A stretch of 64,000 bases of DNA from Acetobacteroides hydrogenigenes (GTDB lineage Bacteria; Bacteroidota; Bacteroidia; Bacteroidales; ZOR0009). Positions 44,348 through 52,663 of the stretch are shown here, one piece after another. Numbering within the stretch: position 1 is the first letter of the stretch; the number at the start of each line of letters is the position of its first letter. The stretch covers positions 186,001 through 250,000 of the forward strand of contig NZ_SLWB01000001.1 of NCBI RefSeq assembly GCF_004340205.1, read 5' to 3'. The notes beneath the pieces are model-generated. The model was given only the letters and a program-made list of their open reading frames with translations, did not search any database and was not told where the DNA came from. The translations under genes and the position numbers were made by a program.

Positions 44348-44971
44348 TTACTGTTCTTGATGGTCTCGAAGGCTTTTTTCTATAAAAATCTTTAGGACAT
44401 TAATGCCAACCTCATTATTTCCTCCTTGAGGAATAATAATATCGGCATATCGCTTTGTTGGCTCAATAAACTGGAGGTGCATAGGTTTAACGGTTTGGTC
44501 GTACCTATCGAGCACCTTGCTAACCGATCTACCTCGTTCTACAATATCGCGGGTAATTACACGGCTCAACCGATCATCGGCATCAGCATCTACAAAAACC
44601 TTTATGTCCATTAGGTCTCGCAGTTCCTCGCAGGTAAAAATGAGAATGCCTTCGACTATAACAATATGGCGAGGTTCTATAGGAATTGTTTCTTCGGCAC
44701 GCGTACAGGTAAGGTACGAGTATATCGGTTGTTTTACGGTGATTCCAGCCTTCAACTTTTTGATATGGTCAACGAGCAGCTCAAACTCTATCGATTCGGG
44801 ATGGTCGAAGTTCATCTCCAGCCGTTCCTCCAACGGCAAATGGCTGCTATCCTTGTAGTATGAATCTTGAGGGATAACAATCACCTCCCCATCAGGAAGC
44901 AAATCCACGATTTTCCGAACAACGGTAGTTTTTCCGGATCCTGTTCCTCCGGCAATTCCTATAACTAGCAT
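44348..44971 (-). CDS. udk: uridine kinase
   Basis: Pyrimidine salvage: phosphorylates uridine and cytidine. 207 aa. The P-loop is GIAGGTGSGKTT at the N-terminus, followed by QDSYYKD, FDHPESIEF and the lid region RDIVERGRSVSKVLDRYDQTVKPMH. It is the first gene of a two-gene operon with the exonuclease and is divergent from manA. Confidence 0.92.
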   Translation of the reverse strand: MLVIGIAGGTGSGKTTVVRKIVDLLPDGEVIVIPQDSYYKDSSHLPLEERLEMNFDHPESIEFELLVDHIKKLKAGITVKQPIYSYLTCTRAEETIPIEPRHIVIVEGILIFTCEELRDLMDIKVFVDADADDRLSRVITRDIVERGRSVSKVLDRYDQTVKPMHLQFIEPTKRYADIIIPQGGNNEVGINVLKIFIEKSLRDHQEQ

Positions 44972-45092
44972 GCGTACTTTTTTGGAATAAAAATAGAAAG
45001 ATATTGTAAAAAAGCATCACATTTTAAGACACAATTGCCTTTTAAAGTTTACCTCTTACGCTAACTTCGCGGAAAATTAATCTAGTAAGCAA

Positions 45093-46082
45093 ATGGCAAA
45101 CCTTTACCCACTAAAATTTGACCCCATACTTAAAGAAAGGATTTGGGGAGGAAATAAGCTTAACACCGTTCTTGGAAAGAAGCTCCCTGCTAACAAAAAA
45201 ATTGGAGAAAGCTGGGAGCTATCGGCAGTAGAAGGCGACATATCGGTTGTGTCGAACGGCTTCCTAAAGGGCAACGACCTGCAAGAGCTTATTGAAATTT
45301 ACATGGGCGATCTGGTTGGCGAAAAGGTGTACGAAAAATACGGAGACGAATTCCCGCTTCTTATTAAGCTTATCGATGCGTCCGACGACCTGTCAATTCA
45401 GGTTCATCCAAACGACGAGCTTGCCCAAAAGCGGCACGATTCCTTCGGAAAAACCGAGATGTGGTACGTTATTGGCCACGACAAGGATGCCAAAATATAT
45501 GTTGGATTCAATCAACCTGTTGATAAAGATACGTACGTTAAGCACCTCAACGATGGAAAGCTTACCGATTTGCTCAACGTAGAAACCTCGGCTAAAGGCG
45601 ACACCTTCTTTATCCCATCGGGCCGAATACACGCCATTGGAAAAGGAAACCTACTTGCCGAGATACAGCAAACCTCCAACATCACCTACCGCATGTACGA
45701 CTGGGATCGCGTTGACGACAACGGTCAGCCACGCGAGCTGCACACCGAGCTCGCTGTTGACGCCATCGACTACAGCTTTCAACCAAAGTATAAGACAGAT
45801 TACGAAGCAAAAGAAAATCAGTCGAACACGCTGGTAGAATGCCCCTACTTTACCACCAACCTAATAAAGCTAAACAAGGGGAAAGGTCTCGAAACCGACT
45901 ATGCCATGCTCGACTCCTTCGTTATTTACATAGTGCTGCAAGGTGACGTTGAGCTTAGCTTTAAAGATGGCGTAGAATCGGCAAAAGCCGGAGACACGCT
46001 GCTGCTACCTGCAACAATGGAGCAGGTGACCGTATCAGCGAAAAGCGATACCGAAATTTTAGAAGTATACGTAAAGCTATAA
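45093..46082 (+). CDS. manA: mannose-6-phosphate isomerase, class I
   Basis: Zinc-dependent interconversion of fructose 6-phosphate and mannose 6-phosphate, which feeds GDP-mannose and sugar use. 329 aa cupin protein. Metal-ligand region: IQVHPND with His105, GKTEMWY with the Glu, and GRIHAIGKGNLLAE with a later His. The N-terminal GGNKLNTVLGKKLP and SWELS are typical of the short bacterial form. It is monocistronic, with a strong terminator 5 bp after the stop. Confidence 0.92.
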   Translation: MANLYPLKFDPILKERIWGGNKLNTVLGKKLPANKKIGESWELSAVEGDISVVSNGFLKGNDLQELIEIYMGDLVGEKVYEKYGDEFPLLIKLIDASDDLSIQVHPNDELAQKRHDSFGKTEMWYVIGHDKDAKIYVGFNQPVDKDTYVKHLNDGKLTDLLNVETSAKGDTFFIPSGRIHAIGKGNLLAEIQQTSNITYRMYDWDRVDDNGQPRELHTELAVDAIDYSFQPKYKTDYEAKENQSNTLVECPYFTTNLIKLNKGKGLETDYAMLDSFVIYIVLQGDVELSFKDGVESAKAGDTLLLPATMEQVTVSAKSDTEILEVYVKL

Positions 46083-46086
46083 AAGG

Positions 46087-46119
46087 TAGGCAAGAGGAGA
46101 AGCAGGCTCCTCTTGCCTA
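46087..46119 (+). terminator. rho-independent terminator of manA
   Basis: A 12-13-bp stem, TAGGCAAGAGGAG and its complement, with a 7-nt loop. TTTTTCTTC follows. Confidence 0.88.
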
Positions 46120-46246
46120 TTTTTCTTCGCTAAATGCAACATTCACTTCCTACAACAGGAAAAAAATTATCTTTTTTTTACTATACTTGCTCTCTGTTAA
46201 AAAACAAAGATTTTAAACCGATCGGGTTCTAAAGGGAATTCAAACT

Positions 46247-47221
46247 ATGAAACACCTACTTGTTACAACTCTTGCATTCTTATGCATTGTGCCTTGCTTT
46301 GGACAAATGATCGATCCTCTTGACGAGTCTAAGACTCGTGAGAAGAATCAGGCAAATAAGATATACAAGGCTATACAATGGAGCTACAAGTACGAGAATG
46401 GCAAACCATCACCAAACGGAAGCATTAGCGTTGTCACGGTTTACGACAAGCAGGGCTACCCCATTGAGGTTACCAACTACAACTCCGGCAAAATATCTAC
46501 CGTCCAAAAGTACTCCTACGACCTGAAGGGCAACAAGTCGGAGTACACCAACTTTGATGCCGACAAGAATAAGAAGATATACTCGGTATCCTTTGCCTAC
46601 AACGCGCAAGGCCTACTAACCCGCGAAGATGGCTTCGATGGGCTATCACCATACCACATTGAGTACAGTTACGACTCTACCAACCAAATTACCAAGATCG
46701 TTAAGTTAGATGCTAATAAGGCTGTAGAAGAGCAATGGGACTACTCCTACGCTGATACAGTAAGCCAAATATGCATCACAAAAAAGGGCAGGCTCACCTA
46801 CAAACAACGAATCACCAAGAACGCGAAAGGGCAAAAACTTGAGGAGGTAAAGTTTGACGCCAACGGGAAAGAGCTAAAGAAGACCACCTACAACTACTCC
46901 TCGAACGGGCAAATCGACAAGCGCGACGAGTACGTTGGGGGCAACAAGCGCTACACCCACCATTACATCTACGATGGCGACAACAAGCTTGTGCAGGTCA
47001 TTCAGAAAGAGCCTACAGGAAAAGAATTCCCCTACAGCACCTACAAGTACGACTCTAAAGGCAACCTACTACAGGAGCAATGGAGCGAAAATAAGGGTGC
47101 CGAGTACTCGAAAAAGGAGTCAACCTACGACCAAAAGGATATCCTAAAGGAAGTAGACACCTACTACGCTCCATACGAGTACCAGGTTCTGTACAAGTAC
47201 ACCTACGAGTTCTACCAGTAA
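46247..47221 (+). CDS. exported YD/RHS-like repeat protein
   Basis: 324 aa with the signal peptide MKHLLVTTLAFLCIVPCFGQ. From about residue 40 the sequence repeats a pattern of about 20-25 residues in which a Tyr-x-Tyr-Asp strand is followed by a Gly-Asn turn (KYSYDLKGNKSEYTNFD, FAYNAQGLLTREDGFD, YKYDSKGNLLQEQW). This is typical of YD/RHS-type strands, in about ten copies. It lacks an RHS core domain or toxin tail, so it is not a complete Rhs protein. It lies 11 bp before the VIT1-type gene. Its function is unknown. Confidence 0.72.
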   Translation: MKHLLVTTLAFLCIVPCFGQMIDPLDESKTREKNQANKIYKAIQWSYKYENGKPSPNGSISVVTVYDKQGYPIEVTNYNSGKISTVQKYSYDLKGNKSEYTNFDADKNKKIYSVSFAYNAQGLLTREDGFDGLSPYHIEYSYDSTNQITKIVKLDANKAVEEQWDYSYADTVSQICITKKGRLTYKQRITKNAKGQKLEEVKFDANGKELKKTTYNYSSNGQIDKRDEYVGGNKRYTHHYIYDGDNKLVQVIQKEPTGKEFPYSTYKYDSKGNLLQEQWSENKGAEYSKKESTYDQKDILKEVDTYYAPYEYQVLYKYTYEFYQ

Positions 47222-47232
47222 TACAACAACCA

Positions 47233-48090
47233 ATGAGCTTAGACAAAAGCGTGCTTATTGCACAAAAAGAAGAAATTACAGGATATACCATATACAACAA
47301 GCTGGCTAAAGCCGAAAAAGATCCTCACAACGCACAGATATTTCGCGACATTGCAGAGCAGGAACTAAAGCACTACCAGATGCTCAGGGAGATCTCCAAA
47401 GTTGATGTAAAACCTAGCCAATGGAGCATCTTTAAAAGCTACTATGTTGCCCGAATACTTGGCGTAACCTTTGGCGTTAAGTTGATGGAGAAGAACGAGC
47501 AAAAAGCCCAAAAGGCTTACGACGAGCTCGAGCAGCACTACGCTTTCGTTGCCCAAATCCGCGAGGACGAGGAGAAGCACGAAAAGCAGCTCATCGAAAT
47601 GATCAACGAGGAAAAGCTTAAGTACGTTGGATCTATCGTTCTTGGTCTAAACGATGCCCTTGTTGAGCTTACCGGTGCCCTTGCGGGATTAACCTTTGCG
47701 CTACAGAACAGCCGACTAACGGCCCTTGCAGGTTTGGTTACCGGCATTGCAGCCACCTTCTCGATGGCCGCATCATCGTACCTATCGTCGAAGGCCGATG
47801 GCGAAGAGGATGCGCTAAAATCGGCCAGTTACACTGGCATTGCCTACCTGGTTACCGTAGCGCTACTGGTAGCGCCTTACCTACTGCTCGAAAGCGGACT
47901 AATGGCCCTTGGCTGCATGATTGCCATCGCCATTTTTATCATCTTCATCTTTAACTACTACATTTCGATTGCGAAGGATCTCAACTTTAAGAGGCGCTTC
48001 ATGGAGATGGCCATCATCAGCATTTCGGTTGCCGGATTCTCGTTCCTCCTCGGATTTGTGCTTAAGCAGTTCCTTGGGGTCGACGCCTAA
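47233..48090 (+). CDS. ferritin-like/VIT1-CCC1 fusion, probable iron or manganese transporter
   Basis: 285 aa. Residues 1 to about 115 are a rubrerythrin/ferritin-like helical domain with the metal-ligand pattern EEITGYTIYNKLAK, EQELKHYQML and EDEEKHEKQL (Glu and ExxH). Residues about 134-284 are a VIT1/CCC1-type membrane domain with five helices (GLNDALVELTGALAGLTFAL, AASSYLSSKADGEEDALKSA). Such fusions are proposed to move ferrous iron or manganese out of the cytoplasm. The gene ends before a very strong terminator and array 3. Confidence 0.9.
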   Translation: MSLDKSVLIAQKEEITGYTIYNKLAKAEKDPHNAQIFRDIAEQELKHYQMLREISKVDVKPSQWSIFKSYYVARILGVTFGVKLMEKNEQKAQKAYDELEQHYAFVAQIREDEEKHEKQLIEMINEEKLKYVGSIVLGLNDALVELTGALAGLTFALQNSRLTALAGLVTGIAATFSMAASSYLSSKADGEEDALKSASYTGIAYLVTVALLVAPYLLLESGLMALGCMIAIAIFIIFIFNYYISIAKDLNFKRRFMEMAIISISVAGFSFLLGFVLKQFLGVDA

Positions 48091-48107
48091 ACGGCCACAT
48101 ACCTTAT

Positions 48108-48152
48108 AAAATATAAGCGCGTGCTACTCAGAGTAGCACGCGCTTATATTTT
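48108..48152 (+). terminator. rho-independent terminator of the ferritin/VIT1 gene
   Basis: A perfect stem of at least 18 bp, ATATAAGCGCGTGCTACT and its complement, extended by A-T pairs, with a 3-nt loop (CAG). TTTTTG follows. It is the strongest hairpin in the window and lies 18 bp past the stop. Confidence 0.92.
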
Positions 48153-48200
48153 TGCCGCTTACTTCAATAAAAGTGCGGCCAAACACCAACTAGTAGTACT

Positions 48201-48473
48201 TTTTACAGAGTAAAAAGTAAGTTCCACAAAGCGGATTACGCCTTTCGCATACCGACCAGAAACTTCCCCCCTTCGATAAATGAATTCTGCAAATCAACTA
48301 GCAATTTTCACGAACCGTTTAATGATTTTCGCAAAGCACCCTAACACTTTCGTATACCTGTCGCCAACTTTAGCAAAGCAGCCACAAATTTTCACCTACC
48401 GAAAAGCAACTTTCACAGAGCAAACAACGATTTTCGAGCATCAACTTGTACATTTTACCCTACCACCATTGCT
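48201..48473. repeat. 21-bp tandem repeat array (13 units), array 3
   Basis: The word TTTC (or TTTT, TTCC, TTCT, TTTA) falls at 48201, 48222, 48243 and so on every 21 bp to 48453 without a slip. The consensus is roughly TTTCnCAnAnCnnnnnAnnAn. Units differ a lot outside the anchor. A 65-residue open frame crosses part of the array (48280-48477), but it only reflects the period and lacks codon evidence. The array lies between the terminator of the ferritin/VIT1 gene and the 3' end of the convergent DUF4924-type gene. Confidence 0.82.
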
Positions 48474-48486
48474 GTAGAACTATGGC

Positions 48487-49038
48487 TTAATCCTCCTTAA
48501 ACGAGAATTCTCCCCTTTCGAACTGGCCAAACTTCTTGGCTAGGTAACCCACCATTTTGGCGATTTCGGCAAACGAATCGGCGGTTTGCTGCGATATTTC
48601 CTTTTTCTGCATGCCCATGAGCAGCTTAGAGTAGAGCGCGTAGAAGCAGTACTCCATATCGTTGGCCAGCTGCTGTGGCACCTTTTCTCGGAAGGATACA
48701 ATAGCCGGTGTGGCGTTAAAGGCCAGCATGCGGTAGGTATCCTGGTCGGGTTCCTTCAGCAGGCGTTGGTGGAAGTCGTGCAGCTCGCCGATTAGGTATA
48801 GGGTGATGAATGGGAAACCGCCCTGCTCCTTCCCCTCCTCGTGGATAATCCGGCAGTAGTCGCGGTACCACTGCAGCTCGGCTTCTGCTTCCGTTTCGGG
48901 CAGCTTCAGCGGATCGACCAGCAGCTCGCGGATGCGGCTCTCGTCGAACTTAACCGTGCGCAGCAGATCGGTAAGCTGCCACATAAAGAGGATGTACTCG
49001 GCCACATTCTCCTTGCGCTTTTGCGATGATAGCTTCAT
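48487..49038 (-). CDS. DUF4924-like protein
   Basis: 183 aa, soluble and helical. The N-terminus SSQKRKENVAEYILFMWQLTDLLR is characteristic of the DUF4924 family of Bacteroidota as I remember it. It is rich in charged residues, with a Trp-Tyr segment (ELQWYRDYCRIIHEEGK). The start codon overlaps the stop of the S4-domain gene by four bases (ATGA), so the two are translationally coupled. Function unknown. Confidence 0.78.
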   Translation of the reverse strand: MKLSSQKRKENVAEYILFMWQLTDLLRTVKFDESRIRELLVDPLKLPETEAEAELQWYRDYCRIIHEEGKEQGGFPFITLYLIGELHDFHQRLLKEPDQDTYRMLAFNATPAIVSFREKVPQQLANDMEYCFYALYSKLLMGMQKKEISQQTADSFAEIAKMVGYLAKKFGQFERGEFSFKED

Positions 49039-49448
49039 ACGTCGGAGCCCTCCTCGCCCCAGTAGTAGTTCTCCATTAGATCGTCGATATCGCGGCGCTC
49101 CTTTTTGGTAGGTCGCCCGGTACCACGATCGCGCTGCACAAAGATTATTGTCTTATTCATCTTCAGTTTTTCCAGTTCCTCCTCCGGCGTAAGGTTTTCG
49201 GCGTAGAGGTACACGTTCTTTGCCGGCTGTCGGTTGGCAATAAGCGCCAGCACCTTAAAGGTGTACATCACCGGCATCTTCTTAACGGTGACGATATCGT
49301 TCACCTTCACATCGCGCGAGGCCTTAGCCAGCGCCCCGTTAAGGGTAACACGCCCCAGCTTGCAGGCATCGGCCGCATCGGTGCGCGTTTTAAAGGCGCG
49401 AATAGACCATAGCCACTTGTCGATTCGTACAGAGGTTACTTCTGCCAT
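49035..49448 (-). CDS. S4-domain RNA-binding protein, HslR-like
   Basis: 137 aa. The S4 motif lies at the N-terminus (VRIDKWLWSIRAFKTRTDAADACKLGRVTLNG), followed by a strand-rich part and a basic tail with GRPTKKERRDIDDL. HslR-type proteins bind stalled 50S subunits carrying peptidyl-tRNA. Its position next to pth, which hydrolyses peptidyl-tRNA, fits a ribosome-rescue theme. The start is 5 bp after the pth stop. Confidence 0.85.
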   Translation of the reverse strand: MAEVTSVRIDKWLWSIRAFKTRTDAADACKLGRVTLNGALAKASRDVKVNDIVTVKKMPVMYTFKVLALIANRQPAKNVYLYAENLTPEEELEKLKMNKTIIFVQRDRGTGRPTKKERRDIDDLMENYYWGEEGSDV

Positions 49449-49453
49449 ATCGG

Positions 49454-50017
49454 CTACTTTTTATTGTAAAAGTTCATGGTACGCGCTATGCCAATGGTGC
49501 CAAAGCCCTTGATGGCCTCGATGCTATGCTCGATGAGCGCCGGAAGGAGCTTCTCCTCCTCCTCGGTCCAGCGGCCTAGCACGTAGTCCACCTGCTTTCC
49601 CTTGGCAAACGTATCGCCAATGCCGAAGCGTAGGCGGGCATAGCTCTGCGTACCCAGTATCTCGTTAATGTGCTTTAGCCCGTTATGGCCGCCATCGCTT
49701 CCCTTTTCGCGGATGCGGATGGAGCCTATGGGCAGCGCAATATCATCAACAATAACAAACACGTTTTCGAGCGGAATCTTCTCGGCCTGCATCCAGTAGC
49801 TCACGGCCTTTCCGCTTAGGTTCATATAGGTCGATGGCTTTAGCAGGATAAAGGTACGCCCCTTATGCTTTGCCTCGGCCACATCGCCGTATCGCTTGGT
49901 GGAAAAGGTTGCCTCGGCCGCCTTGGCAAAGGCATCCACCACCTTAAATCCTATGTTATGGCGGGTATTTACGTACTCATCGCCAATATTCCCTAGGCCA
50001 ACAATTAGGTACTTCAA
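49454..50017 (-). CDS. pth: peptidyl-tRNA hydrolase
   Basis: Releases peptides from tRNAs dropped by ribosomes. 187 aa. The catalytic His20 is in VNTRHNIGF, the Asp is in [13 protein letters not shown], and GGHNGLKHI and YARLRFGIG follow. It forms a run with the S4 and DUF4924 genes, and rplY lies 80 bp upstream beyond a hairpin. Confidence 0.94.
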   Translation of the reverse strand: MKYLIVGLGNIGDEYVNTRHNIGFKVVDAFAKAAEATFSTKRYGDVAEAKHKGRTFILLKPSTYMNLSGKAVSYWMQAEKIPLENVFVIVDDIALPIGSIRIREKGSDGGHNGLKHINEILGTQSYARLRFGIGDTFAKGKQVDYVLGRWTEEEEKLLPALIEHSIEAIKGFGTIGIARTMNFYNKK

Positions 50018-50045
50018 CGCAATAACAGTTTATACTATAGAAGAA

Positions 50046-50077
50046 AGGCGTTAGGGGATAATACTCCTAACGCCTTG
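50046..50077 (-). terminator. probable terminator between rplY and pth
   Basis: An 11-bp stem, AAGGCGTTAGG and its complement, with a 10-nt loop. TTTCTTC follows on the minus strand. The T-tract is short, so read-through into pth is possible. Confidence 0.65.
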
Positions 50078-50097
50078 TATCGAATAGCGGTTAATTA

Positions 50098-50703
50098 CTA
50101 TTTCTTCTTCTTACCAGCTTGTTGAGCAGCAAGAGCAGCAGCTGCTGCAGCACCACGAGCGGCACGAGTCATCTTAACAGCACATACTACGGTGCTCTTT
50201 GGGTTAAGAATGGTTACGTTAGGAAACTCGAGTTCTCCAACCATGATAGTCTTACCAAGACCAAGGGTGGTGATGTCGATATCAAGCGTATCAGGAAGAT
50301 CCTTAATAAGAGCCGAAACCTTTAGCTTACGAGATGAAAGCTGAAGTTTACCCCCTTGCTTAACACCATCTGAGCTACCGTTAAGCTTAACAGGAACTTC
50401 GATTACAACTGGTTTATCCTCGGTTACACGGTAGAAGTCGATGTGAAGAACCTCATCGGTAACTGGATGGAACTGCACCTCACGGATAACAGCCTTCTCG
50501 CTCTTACCATCGATGTTTAGGTCGATAATGTAAGCGTTTGGAGTGTAAAGGATATCCTTAAGATCCTTCTCAACTACGGTAAAGTTAACGTTTCCGCCAT
50601 TACCGTAAAGGTTGCAAGGAGTAAGCTCGCTACGGCGAATATCCTTAGCACCTTTCTTTCCTAGGTCGCTACGTAGAGCGCCTTTAAGTTCGATGTTTTG
50701 CAT
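50098..50703 (-). CDS. rplY: 50S ribosomal protein L25 (Ctc-type)
   Basis: 201 aa, two-domain form. The N-terminal L25 domain binds 5S rRNA (LKGALRSDLGKKGAKDIRRSE, HIDFYRV), and a C-terminal TL5/Ctc beta-domain follows (VIEVPVKLNGSSDGVKQGGKL). The last 25 residues are nearly all Ala, Gln and Lys (RGAAAAAALAAQQAGKKKK), a flexible basic tail common in Bacteroidota L25. It lies upstream of pth, a common pairing. Confidence 0.93.
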   Translation of the reverse strand: MQNIELKGALRSDLGKKGAKDIRRSELTPCNLYGNGGNVNFTVVEKDLKDILYTPNAYIIDLNIDGKSEKAVIREVQFHPVTDEVLHIDFYRVTEDKPVVIEVPVKLNGSSDGVKQGGKLQLSSRKLKVSALIKDLPDTLDIDITTLGLGKTIMVGELEFPNVTILNPKSTVVCAVKMTRAARGAAAAAALAAQQAGKKKK

Positions 50704-50805
50704 TTTGTTTTTGTTTTTGTGTTACTCAGAGCCTAACTCGGCTCCCCATCACACCTTCAACCAAATGAGAAGGCTGATATTTTGAGATCGCAAATATAGT
50801 AAATT

Positions 50806-51750
50806 CTACTGAATGAACGTAGAGCTAATCGACCTATAGTTGTACACCTTATCGATTACATCGGCAAAGTGGTCGGCTACGGTTAGCACCTTAATCTTCG
50901 AGGTGTCAACATCAGCACGAAGCGGAATGGTATCGGTAACGCAAACCTCAACCAGCGCCGACTTGTTGATGCGGTCGTAGGCTGGGCCCGACAGTACCGG
51001 GTGGGTTACCACCGCACGTACGCTCTTAGCGCCCATCTCCATCATCATATCGGCAGCCATGGTGATGGTACCTGCCGTATCGATCATATCATCGAAAATG
51101 ATAACGTTCTTACCCTTAACATCGCCGATGGCGGTCATGTGCCCTACCACGTTTGCCTTTTCGCGCTGCTTGTGGCAGATTACCATCGAGGCATCGAGGA
51201 ATCGCGAGTAGGCATGCGCACGCTTCGCACCACCCATATCAGGAGCTGCAACAGCAAGGTTGTCGAGGTTTAACGACTTTAGGTAAGGAACAAATATTGA
51301 GCTTGCATAAAGATGATCAACAGGGACGTCGAAGAAGCCCTGAATTTGATCGGCATGCAAGTCCATGGTCATAATACGATCGACACCCGATGCGCAAAGA
51401 AGGTTGGCTACCAGCTTAGCACCAATCGAAACGCGAGGCTTATCCTTACGATCCTGACGAGCCCAACCGAAGTAAGGCATTACCGCCACTACGCGGTGTG
51501 CCGAGGCACGCTTTGCAGCGTCAATCATCAGAAACAGCTCAAATAAGTTGTCGGTTGGCGGAAAGGTAGATTGAATGATGAATACAGTACATCCTCTGAC
51601 GCTCTCGTCGAGGGATGGTTGGAATTCGCCATCGCTAAAGTCGGTGACGGTAGATTTTCCCAGCTCTATTCCGAAGCTTTTGGCAATCTTTTCGGCTAGA
51701 TAACGTGAGTTTCTTCCGGCGAAGAACTTAATCGTATGCTTTTGGGCCAT
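50806..51750 (-). CDS. prs: ribose-phosphate pyrophosphokinase
   Basis: Makes PRPP from ribose 5-phosphate and ATP for nucleotide, His and Trp synthesis. 314 aa counted from MAQKHTIKFFAGRNSRYLAE; 21 codons of open frame upstream were excluded. Motifs: FSDGEFQPSL, the flexible-loop region QDRKDKPRVSIGAKLVANLL, and the PRPP site VIIFDDMIDTAGTI. It is probably transcribed with or ahead of rplY. Confidence 0.94.
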   Translation of the reverse strand: MAQKHTIKFFAGRNSRYLAEKIAKSFGIELGKSTVTDFSDGEFQPSLDESVRGCTVFIIQSTFPPTDNLFELFLMIDAAKRASAHRVVAVMPYFGWARQDRKDKPRVSIGAKLVANLLCASGVDRIMTMDLHADQIQGFFDVPVDHLYASSIFVPYLKSLNLDNLAVAAPDMGGAKRAHAYSRFLDASMVICHKQREKANVVGHMTAIGDVKGKNVIIFDDMIDTAGTITMAADMMMEMGAKSVRAVVTHPVLSGPAYDRINKSALVEVCVTDTIPLRADVDTSKIKVLTVADHFADVIDKVYNYRSISSTFIQ

Positions 51751-51828
51751 TGGAGGGGTTAATTTTGTCTTGGTATTTAAAATTGACAGCACAAAGGTAT
51801 AAAATGAGCGCAAAAATTGCGACAGTAG

Positions 51829-52437
51829 CTACTTATTTGTGTTAACAAGTTCTATGCAATCATCGATATAGGTCAGCAGTTCGTCGGCCCCTTTCCGCTT
51901 GGAGCTCGAGGTGTAAAGCATCGGTGGAAGCTCCTCCCAGCTCTCAAGCAACTTCTCGGAGTAGCAGCGAATGTTATCCCTAAGCACCTCTACCCCTATC
52001 TTATCAATTTTGGTGAACACAATGGCAAACGGTATTCCGTGGTTTCCGAGGAGGGTTATAAAATCGACATCGATCTTTTGAGGCTCGAGCCTCGAATCGA
52101 CCAGCACAAAGAGACAGGTTAACTCGTCGCGCGACTCCAGGTACTTGGTGATGATTTCCGCGAAACCCTGCCTAACGCCTTTGGAAGCTTTAGCGTAACC
52201 ATACCCGGGCAAATCGACCAAGTACCAGCCGTCGTTCACCAAGAAGTAGTTAATGAGCTTCGTTTTACCGGGCGTTCCCGACACCTTGGCTAGCCCCTTT
52301 TGGTTGGTTATATAGTTTATTAGCGACGATTTTCCGACATTCGACCTCCCAATAAAGGCAAACTCGGGGAGGGTTTGCGGTGGACACTGCGAAGCCTTCT
52401 CGGCGCTCTTTACGAATACGGCACTCTTTACCTGCAT
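51829..52437 (-). CDS. engB: ribosome biogenesis GTPase YihA/YsxC
   Basis: Essential GTPase for late 50S assembly. 202 aa. G1 is at 30-38 (GRSNVGKSS), G3 is VDLPGYGYAKAS and G4 is TKID. The N-terminus VKSAVFVKSAEKASQCPP is typical. It is divergent from the HAD gene; the shared gap is packed with heptamer repeats. Confidence 0.94.
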   Translation of the reverse strand: MQVKSAVFVKSAEKASQCPPQTLPEFAFIGRSNVGKSSLINYITNQKGLAKVSGTPGKTKLINYFLVNDGWYLVDLPGYGYAKASKGVRQGFAEIITKYLESRDELTCLFVLVDSRLEPQKIDVDFITLLGNHGIPFAIVFTKIDKIGVEVLRDNIRCYSEKLLESWEELPPMLYTSSSKRKGADELLTYIDDCIELVNTNK

Positions 52438-52471
52438 ACGGCTAATTTTTGTGCAAAGATAGGAATAATTA

Positions 52472-52548
52472 GATAGGCGATATGGGATGTATGATGTGCG
52501 ATGTGGGATTTGCGATGGGGGATTTGCGATGGGGGATGTGAGATGTGC
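52472..52548. repeat. 7-bp tandem repeats, GATnTGn x 11
   Basis: GAT falls every 7 bp from 52472 to 52542, giving units such as GATGTGC, GATGTGG, GATTTGC and GATGGGG. A longer 14-bp word, GATTTGCGATGGGG, is present twice in a row. It lies between the divergent engB and HAD genes. Confidence 0.9.
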
Positions 52549-52575
52549 GACAAAAAACGAGCGAACTAGTTCTCG

Positions 52576-52617
52576 CTCCCTACTCCCTACTCCCTACTCC
52601 CTACTCCCTACTCCCTA
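52576..52617. repeat. 7-bp tandem repeats, CTCCCTA x 6
   Basis: Six perfect copies of CTCCCTA in a row, then decaying copies to about 52630. The start codon of the HAD gene lies 46 bp downstream. Between them is TATCTTTA (about 52637-52644), a near match to TAnnTTTG. Perfect short repeats can gain or lose units, so the distance between upstream sequence and this box may vary between cells. Confidence 0.93.
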
Positions 52618-52663
52618 CTCACTCCCTCACTTTTTCCTATCTTTACGGCAAAATCAGCAAGCC

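Noticed and set aside
48280-48477. A 65-residue heptad-repeat protein in array 3
   Set aside because: The open frame only follows the 21-bp period. The array extends in phase well before the ATG, where the frame is not open.
52487-52663. A longer HAD protein starting at 52487
   Set aside because: The extra 59 codons are heptamer repeats read in frame (a 7-residue repeat of Leu, Pro, Thr, Tyr, Ser). The HAD fold begins right after the ATG at 52664.
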